Source of the DNA: JAMLIO01 sp031412575
Lineage (GTDB): Bacteria > Bdellovibrionota > Bdellovibrionia > Bdellovibrionales > UBA1609
Direction of reading: 5' to 3'
Assembly (NCBI GenBank): GCA_031412575.1
Contig: JANODG010000132.1
Span: forward strand, 1-11,700
DNA length: 11,700 bases
The translations under genes were made by a program, and so were the position numbers. Numbering within the stretch: position 1 is the first letter of the stretch; every line of letters starts with the position of its first letter. The notes under the pieces were generated by a model. The model was not told the DNA's origin. It made no database searches and was given only the letters and a program-made list of their open reading frames with translations. This document shows, one piece after another, positions 6,889-11,700 of the stretch.

Positions 6889-8922
6889 TCATTCTAAATT
6901 AGGTTCTTTTATTTCTAATTCCAGAATTTGAAGACGCTTCATTTCATCTCGCACTTTTGCTGCTTCTTCGAATTCCAGCTCCGCAGAAAGCTTTTGCATT
7001 TTCTTTTTAAGCTTTTGAATTTCTTTCTGAAGTAAACTTGGTTGTTTTTCATATTTTTTAACTAAAAATTCAAATTCAAAACCATCATCTTGCGCCAAGG
7101 TCGGATCGTACACTTCCATCAAACCACGTTTCACTTTTTTGAAAATTGTTGTGGGCGTAATTCCATGTTTAGTGTTGTGCTCGACTTGAATTTTTCGTCT
7201 TCGATCTGTCTCTGACATAGCTTTTCGCATACTTTCTGTGATCACATCCGCATACAAGATCACTTCACCTTCAGAGTTTCTTGCCGCACGACCAATGGTC
7301 TGAATTAAAGATCTTTCAGATCTTAAAAAACCTTCCTTATCCGCATCTGTAATAGCAACAAGGCTAACTTCAGGAATATCAAGTCCCTCTCTAAGTAAGT
7401 TTATTCCTACTAAAACATCAAAAACGCCTAAACGTAAATCTCGAATGATCTCTGTACGCTCTACAGTTTTGATGTCACTGTGAAGATATTTTACTTTTAC
7501 TTTCTTTCTTGAAAAATAATCTGTTAAATCTTCCGCGCTTTTTTTAGTGAGCGTGGTGACTAGCACACGGTGCTTTTTCTCAACCCTTTTATAAACTTCG
7601 ACCAATAAATCATCCAATTGATTTTTAGCAGGCTTCACATGAACCACCGGATCTATCAAACCAGTCGGTCTAATGATCTGTTCTACAATACTACCTTCAC
7701 TTTTTTCGACTTCGTAATTTCCAGGAGTAGCGGACACATAAATCGTTTTAGCCGTAAGTTCTTCAAATTCTTGGAAGTTAAGCGGACGATTATCCAAAGC
7801 TGATGGCAATCTAAAACCATGCTCTACTAAAGTGGTTTTTCTTGCTCTATCCCCACGGTACATGCCACCAATCTGTGGAACGGTGACATGGCTTTCATCA
7901 ATAAAAGTTATAAAATCTTTAGAAAAATATTCTAGTAATGTAGGCGGCGCCATACCTGCCGGTCGACCCGTCATGTGTCTAGAGTAGTTTTCAATTCCAG
8001 GACAAAAACCCATCTCTTCTAAAATTTCAATATCATGGTAGGTGCGTTTTTCTAGACGCTCAGCTTCGGCGTAACGTAGATCTTTTTTTAAAAAATCTAG
8101 GCGCTCGCGCAGTTCATCTTGAATTTGTTTGACTGCTATTTTTATGCGTTCTTGGGAAGTCACATAATGGCTGGCAGGATAAATGGAAACGAAGTCCACG
8201 TCAGACTTAACAACCCCACGAATAGGATCAACCCAACAGATGCGCTCGATAAAATCACCAAAAAATTCAACACGTAAAACATCGTCTTCTTCATACGATG
8301 GATGAATTTCCACTAAATCCCCGCGCACTCGAAAAGTCCCACGGTGGAAATCCACATCACTTCTTGAATATTGAATTCGAACTAATTCCCGTAAAAAATC
8401 ATCACGCTTCATTTTGGAATTGGCTTGGATTTGAATCATCATGTCTTCATAAGATTCAGGGGAACCCAAACCGTAGATGCAAGATACGGAACTTACAATG
8501 ATCACGTCTCTGCGGTCGAACAAAGAGCGAGTGGCGGAATGTCTCATGCGGTCAATGTGTTCGTTAATTGCAGAATCTTTTTCGATGAAGGTATCCGTTG
8601 ACGGTATATAAGCTTCAGGTTGGTAATAATCGTAGTAACTTACAAAATATTCGACTGCGTTGTCTGGAAAGAATTCTTTAAATTCCGAATACAATTGCGC
8701 CGCTAAGGTTTTATTAGGTGCTAAAATTAAAGCCGGCACATTTAAGGTTTGAATCACATTGGCCATAGTGAAGGTTTTTCCAGAACCTGTAACACCCAAA
8801 AGGGTCTGATGATTTAAACCCTGCTCGAAGCCTGTTAGAATCTGTTCGATGGCCCTAGGTTGATCACCTGCAGGACTAAAATCTGTTTTTAGCTTAAAGG
8901 CCTTCGAGCTTTGATTTTTCAT
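6889..8922 (-). CDS. uvrB: UvrB, excinuclease ABC subunit B
   Basis: UvrB is the damage-verification helicase-like subunit: UvrA loads it on DNA, and it then recruits UvrC. The 677 residues match the usual length (E. coli 673). Visible elements are Walker A GVTGSGKT (43-50), the damage-probing beta-hairpin around YYDYYQPEAY (96-105), DESH (342-345), SATPG (397-401), helicase motif VI QTIGRAARN (541-549), and a C-terminal coiled UVR motif with FEEAAKVRDEM (651-661) that binds UvrC. The frame continues upstream to a TTG at 8964 and an ATG at 8934. The ATG at 8922 is preferred because GGGA lies about seven bases before it and the protein then begins like other UvrBs. The nearest downstream gene encodes a LON-domain protein. 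No LexA-type box is seen upstream. Confidence 0.97.
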   Translation of the reverse strand: MKNQSSKAFKLKTDFSPAGDQPRAIEQILTGFEQGLNHQTLLGVTGSGKTFTMANVIQTLNVPALILAPNKTLAAQLYSEFKEFFPDNAVEYFVSYYDYYQPEAYIPSTDTFIEKDSAINEHIDRMRHSATRSLFDRRDVIIVSSVSCIYGLGSPESYEDMMIQIQANSKMKRDDFLRELVRIQYSRSDVDFHRGTFRVRGDLVEIHPSYEEDDVLRVEFFGDFIERICWVDPIRGVVKSDVDFVSIYPASHYVTSQERIKIAVKQIQDELRERLDFLKKDLRYAEAERLEKRTYHDIEILEEMGFCPGIENYSRHMTGRPAGMAPPTLLEYFSKDFITFIDESHVTVPQIGGMYRGDRARKTTLVEHGFRLPSALDNRPLNFQEFEELTAKTIYVSATPGNYEVEKSEGSIVEQIIRPTGLIDPVVHVKPAKNQLDDLLVEVYKRVEKKHRVLVTTLTKKSAEDLTDYFSRKKVKVKYLHSDIKTVERTEIIRDLRLGVFDVLVGINLLREGLDIPEVSLVAITDADKEGFLRSERSLIQTIGRAARNSEGEVILYADVITESMRKAMSETDRRRKIQVEHNTKHGITPTTIFKKVKRGLMEVYDPTLAQDDGFEFEFLVKKYEKQPSLLQKEIQKLKKKMQKLSAELEFEEAAKVRDEMKRLQILELEIKEPNLE

Positions 8923-8942
8923 TTTTATTCCCATGATCAACT

Positions 8943-8971
8943 TATATACTTTTTTTTTAAACAAGTCTCAT
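8943..8971 (-). promoter_or_regulatory. Candidate sigma-70 promoter for uvrB
   Basis: On the minus strand, ATGAGA (8966-8971) is followed after 17 bases by TATATA (8943-8948); TATAAG overlaps it at 8941-8946. The spacer contains a run of nine A. Initiation would fall near 8936, giving a leader of about 14 nt before the preferred ATG at 8922. That argues against translation from the TTG at 8964. Confidence 0.4.
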
Positions 8972-8994
8972 TTTTAGATTAAATGGCTTTAAAT

Positions 8995-9022
8995 TAAGAT
9001 CTAGACGGAGTGATGCCGATAA
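8995..9022 (+). promoter_or_regulatory. Candidate FliA (sigma-28)-type promoter upstream of the protease-like gene
   Basis: GCCGATAA at 9015-9022 is a perfect copy of the sigma-28 -10 element. TAAGATCT at 8995-9002, 12 bases upstream, matches the TAAAGTTT -35 at five of eight positions. The spacing is one base over the usual 11. Initiation near 9029 would leave a leader of about 135 nt. The same 8-mer also occurs on the minus strand inside two coding regions (4894-4901 and 5971-5978), so the -10 alone is not decisive. Confidence 0.4.
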
Positions 9023-9163
9023 CAAACATGACTTTTTGAAAATTTTAGCACATTCTTAAAACAGAGTTTAATCTTAAAAAGTTTAACGTGACGTCATTAA
9101 AGAGAAGGCATCACGATGACAGAAGTAAACTAAACCGAAGTAAAAAAAATTTTAGGAAACTAA

Positions 9164-10498
9164 ATGAAATTTAAAAAATCTTTTTTACTTTTTACCCTGG
9201 TGATGGGCTTTTTATTAGGCACTAAGTCCTTCGCCATCAATGGTTTTATGGGTGAAGATAATCGCATAGAAGTGAAAGAATTAACTGACATTTTAAAAAC
9301 GAGATCTCAAAGCATAGTCACTGTTGTGCGCCGTCATGAGAACAACCATGTCGCAGGCGGCGGTTTTAAGTTTAATATTGAAAATGCGAATCCTTTGGAT
9401 CTAAAAATCTGTGAGGATCAAAGATTTTCTTCGCAGGCTAGGCCTTCCGAAGTTGTGTGTGGTGGCATTTTAATTTCTGGAGATTTAATTTTGACTGCAC
9501 AAAACTGCATTCAAGAAGGAAGCGATTGCACTTCTGATTATTCATTTATTTTTGGTTACACCGAGGGGCAATCCGAGTTCAACCCCAGAGACGTGTATCA
9601 TTGCCAGGAAGTGATTTGGCAAAAAAACAGCAATGGTGTTAAAGCGGCCATTGTTCGATTAGATCGGCCCGTGAATGCACGAATCCCTGTTCCATTAAAT
9701 TTAGAAACGCCAATCCTAGAAAACCAGAACGTAGTTTTGATTGGGCCCCACGCCAAACTTCCACTTAAATCTTCAACGGGTCAGGTGAGGTACGTTGCTA
9801 GTGAACCAGCTCTTAGTTCAGCTGCAGTAGGCACAGACTTAGATTGTCATATCAACGATCACGGAAGTGCCGTTTTAAACCCCGAAGGTCAACTTCTAGG
9901 TGTCTTAAGTGCTACTCATGAATTAGGTGTTAATGTAGCCCTTAAAGAAGCTTTACCGCCCAATACCGAACCCGTAACGATAATGGAGTCCCCGACTGAA
10001 TCGGCGACTTCTCCCCAAACAGCGCTTGCGACCACATTACCCCTATCGGAACCTTCATCTGAACTCGAAGGCGAACAGACAGTAGATCCGGCTTCTAAAG
10101 ACCCTTCCCTAGAGCCCACAAAGGAACTTGCCAACCTTGAGCCACCCTTAACCACAGATGGAGATTCGTCGAGCGGGTTGGATAAGACCGTTATAATTTC
10201 TGATGCATCTCGAATTGAGACACAAGCTGGGGACACTCTTAATGTGGGCTCCGCAAATATAGTTAATCCCGATCCAAACTTAAACGTTGAAGCCACCAAA
10301 TCCTGCGTCACTTGGACATCGCCCACTGATGTCATAGACCGAAGTTTGTATCAGCCCGTGAATGATTCAAAAATGATAAATTCAACTTTTATCCCTAGAG
10401 GATGTACATTTACCCCAATCAGTTCTTTCATTGATGAGGTTTCTACTTTTTTACCTCAGTACAAGCGAATAATTCGAACGCCGACTGCCAGCCAATAA
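9164..10498 (+). CDS. Secreted trypsin/V8-like protein lacking the catalytic triad, with S/T/P/E-rich tail
   Basis: The product is 444 residues. AGGA precedes the ATG by seven bases, and the signal peptide ends TKSFA (A24). GEDNRIEV (30-37) and CGGILISGDLILTAQNC (99-115) identify the chymotrypsin/V8 fold, and C99-C115 matches the conserved disulfide around the active site. The catalytic residues are all changed. His of TAAHC is N114 (TAQNC). Asp of the DIALL-type strand is K160 (KAAIVRL). Ser of DTFGGNSGSPVFN is H233, in DCHINDHGSAVLN (227-239), which aligns without gaps. It is therefore probably a non-catalytic binding protein. Residues 260-375 form a linker rich in Ser, Thr, Pro and Glu, followed by a C-terminal segment with C381 and C414. 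A prepilin-like gene follows 288 bp downstream on the same strand. Fold call strong; loss of activity inferred. Confidence 0.85.
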   Translation: MKFKKSFLLFTLVMGFLLGTKSFAINGFMGEDNRIEVKELTDILKTRSQSIVTVVRRHENNHVAGGGFKFNIENANPLDLKICEDQRFSSQARPSEVVCGGILISGDLILTAQNCIQEGSDCTSDYSFIFGYTEGQSEFNPRDVYHCQEVIWQKNSNGVKAAIVRLDRPVNARIPVPLNLETPILENQNVVLIGPHAKLPLKSSTGQVRYVASEPALSSAAVGTDLDCHINDHGSAVLNPEGQLLGVLSATHELGVNVALKEALPPNTEPVTIMESPTESATSPQTALATTLPLSEPSSELEGEQTVDPASKDPSLEPTKELANLEPPLTTDGDSSSGLDKTVIISDASRIETQAGDTLNVGSANIVNPDPNLNVEATKSCVTWTSPTDVIDRSLYQPVNDSKMINSTFIPRGCTFTPISSFIDEVSTFLPQYKRIIRTPTASQ

Positions 10499-10506
10499 TC
10501 AAAATA

Positions 10507-10537
10507 TGAATTAACATTTCAAATTCAAAGGTTTTTT
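10507..10537 (+). terminator. Weak possible terminator after the protease-like gene
   Basis: TGAATT (10507-10512) pairs with AATTCA (10522-10527) across a 9-nt loop, and T6 follows at 10532-10537 after AAGG. The stem is six pairs with a single G-C pair, so at best a weak terminator. Confidence 0.25.
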
Positions 10538-10697
10538 GTGGGCATTAATTTAAAGCGGCTAAATGCTCAGCATCGCTTGTGTATAAACATAAACAATTTA
10601 CAGTTTGCATTTATTCTCAAATTGAAACTCTTTTGGATAAAAAGCACGATCCTGGCTCAAAACTAGGGCATGTTGATACGCCTTTTAAAATTATATT

Positions 10698-10725
10698 TAA
10701 CTTCCAATCTTAAAAATACCGATAA
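10698..10725 (+). promoter_or_regulatory. Candidate FliA (sigma-28)-type promoter upstream of the prepilin-like gene
   Basis: ACCGATAA (10718-10725) matches the sigma-28 -10 consensus GCCGATAA at seven of eight positions. TAACTTCC (10698-10705) stands 12 bases upstream, the same spacing as the element before the protease-like gene. Initiation would be near 10732, with a leader of about 55 nt. The -35 is weak (four of eight against TAAAGTTT). Confidence 0.35.
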
Positions 10726-10786
10726 ATACATTAAGAACTTAAGAGCGTCTTAACAAAAGGTTATCTAAAGTTATGGAGCAAAAGTT

Positions 10787-11700
10787 ATGTTAAATCAAAA
10801 AGGGTTTTCGATAGCACAAGTTTCGGTGGCTATGGCAATGATGTCCATTATGAGCGTTGGCTTAAGCACGATGATTCAAAACCAGGCTAATACAGTCTAT
10901 TATTTAGAAGACAAAATGTCGCACCAAAATTTCAAGAAGGAAATTGAAAATTTACTTATGGACACAACTGTCTGTACGGAATCCTTAGAGGATATCCCAA
11001 TTCCAAGAGCATTGGTCCAAGCACGTCCTAACTCAGGGACTGATTTCGTCATCAAAGACAGCACCGGCACAACAATCTACAACCCTGCTAACAACAATAA
11101 AAATAAATTCGATAATTTGAAAATAACAAATATAAAAGTTCAGAATATGGATGTGACTGATCCTGCAGTTGGTGGAAAGGCTTTATTAAAAATTGATGTT
11201 GCACGAGAAAGAGGCGCAACGAAACAAGTTTTAAAGAGCATCACTATTGAAAAGAATGTTGCGCTTGACGCAAATTATAAAGTTGTAAGCTGTAGCGGTG
11301 GATCTGATTCCGGTGGCTGGGGTGAATGTTTAGAAAACGATGGTGGAACATATTTAGGACGAGCCGGCTTTTCTGGTCCAATTAGAACTCAAGCAAATGT
11401 TCCAAGTTCCGCTAAGGCTATAAAAATTTATATACCTGGTGATACTTGCGAGGGTGGTTCTAGTGCAAATGATAATGATTGGAATGGAAGTGTTGCTGCT
11501 GCAGAGATTATTATACCTTTAAATGGAAAAGTTATACAGAATGGACAAGCCTTGACTGCAGGCGGAATCGCAAGTTTAGGAGGCAGATTGCAAAATGAAG
11601 TCTTTTACAGAGGGGTTAAACTTGCAGAAGTTTCTAGATGTTCTCAAAGTAGTAGTTCCCATAGGACTTTTATACCAAGTTCAAATTTGCCATTCTGCCA
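10787..11700 (+). CDS. Type IV prepilin-like protein (runs off right edge)
   Basis: The frame is open for 304 codons from ATG 10787 to the window end, so the C-terminus is missing. GGAG lies eight bases before the ATG. The start MLNQKGFSIAQVSVAMAMMS has a short basic leader, a peptidase site between G6 and F7, and a hydrophobic helix of about 20 residues ending before QNQANTVYYLED. This is the class III signal of type IV pilins and pseudopilins. Glu at mature position 5 is replaced by Gln (Q11). A periplasmic segment containing VCTES follows, then a glycine-rich stretch near 170-190 (CSGGSDSGGWGEC) and a long region with no domain I recognise. More than 300 residues is large for a major pilin and suggests a minor pilin, tip protein or pseudopilin. 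Prepilin-like export is well supported; the exact role is unknown. Confidence 0.8.
   Translation, partial: MLNQKGFSIAQVSVAMAMMSIMSVGLSTMIQNQANTVYYLEDKMSHQNFKKEIENLLMDTTVCTESLEDIPIPRALVQARPNSGTDFVIKDSTGTTIYNPANNNKNKFDNLKITNIKVQNMDVTDPAVGGKALLKIDVARERGATKQVLKSITIEKNVALDANYKVVSCSGGSDSGGWGECLENDGGTYLGRAGFSGPIRTQANVPSSAKAIKIYIPGDTCEGGSSANDNDWNGSVAAAEIIIPLNGKVIQNGQALTAGGIASLGGRLQNEVFYRGVKLAEVSRCSQSSSSHRTFIPSSNLPFC

Noticed and set aside
3095..8501. Several 60-80-codon plus-strand frames within porin, uvrC, LON-domain and uvrB coding regions
   Set aside because: All are antisense to genes with conserved protein motifs. None has a convincing start region or protein-like composition.
8923..8964. Upstream extension of uvrB to TTG 8964 or ATG 8934
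   Set aside because: The 8922 start has GGGA at good spacing and gives a family-typical N-terminus. The likely promoter overlaps the extension.
9089..9096. TGACGTCA palindrome upstream of the protease-like gene
   Set aside because: Eight-base palindromes are expected by the dozen in a window of this size, and this one has no repeat partner nearby.
9116..9133. Five-codon ATG...TAA mini-frame in the leader before 9164
   Set aside because: Too short and without a ribosome binding site. No attenuator-like hairpins follow it.
9916..10335. 139-codon open frame on the minus strand inside the protease-like gene
   Set aside because: It lies opposite the S/T/P/E-rich part of a well-supported gene, where the biased codons suppress stops on the other strand. 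It has no signal, domain or ribosome binding site.
1..11700. CRISPR arrays, tRNA/rRNA genes, insertion sequences, att sites
   Set aside because: I looked on both strands for regularly spaced repeats, conserved RNA motifs and transposase-like frames and saw none.

Overview
The window looks like AT-rich chromosome from a Gram-negative bacterium. The evidence is signal peptides, lipoproteins with lipoboxes, an outer-membrane porin and a type IV prepilin-like leader. The trypsin/V8-like secreted protein with a mature N-terminal GEDNRIEV segment and the many small secreted proteins of unknown function resemble Bdellovibrio-like predators (Bdellovibrionota). That placement is an inference from protein style, not from a marker gene. 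No rRNA, tRNA, CRISPR array, transposase or phage gene was seen.

Layout. Positions 1-517 (minus) hold the start of a secreted protein of unknown function that runs off the left edge. After a 358-bp gap with nested short repeats, three tandem minus-strand genes (876-2030) encode small lipoproteins. These are paralogues sharing a C-x30-C carboxy-terminal module. Next come an OmpL/BBP2-type porin (2173-3267, minus) and uvrC (3420-5345, minus). A divergent plus-strand gene (5440-6021) encodes an exported protein that looks like a permuted papain-fold (YiiX/NlpC-P60-like) enzyme. It converges on a stand-alone LON substrate-binding-domain protein (6112-6789, minus), which lies just downstream of uvrB (6889-8922, minus).

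The right quarter is plus-strand. A secreted trypsin/V8-family protein (9164-10498) has all three catalytic positions substituted and a long S/T/P/E-rich tail. It is followed by a type IV prepilin-like protein (10787 to the right edge, incomplete). Both genes are preceded by a FliA (sigma-28)-like element with the same 12-nt spacing, which hints at co-regulation with motility genes.

How the genes fit together. uvrB and uvrC supply two of the three subunits of UvrABC nucleotide excision repair; uvrA is not here. Most of the other genes make envelope or exported proteins with no evident pathway link to repair. The most unusual content is the apparent pseudo-serine-peptidase next to a prepilin-like gene, and the lipoprotein paralogue array.
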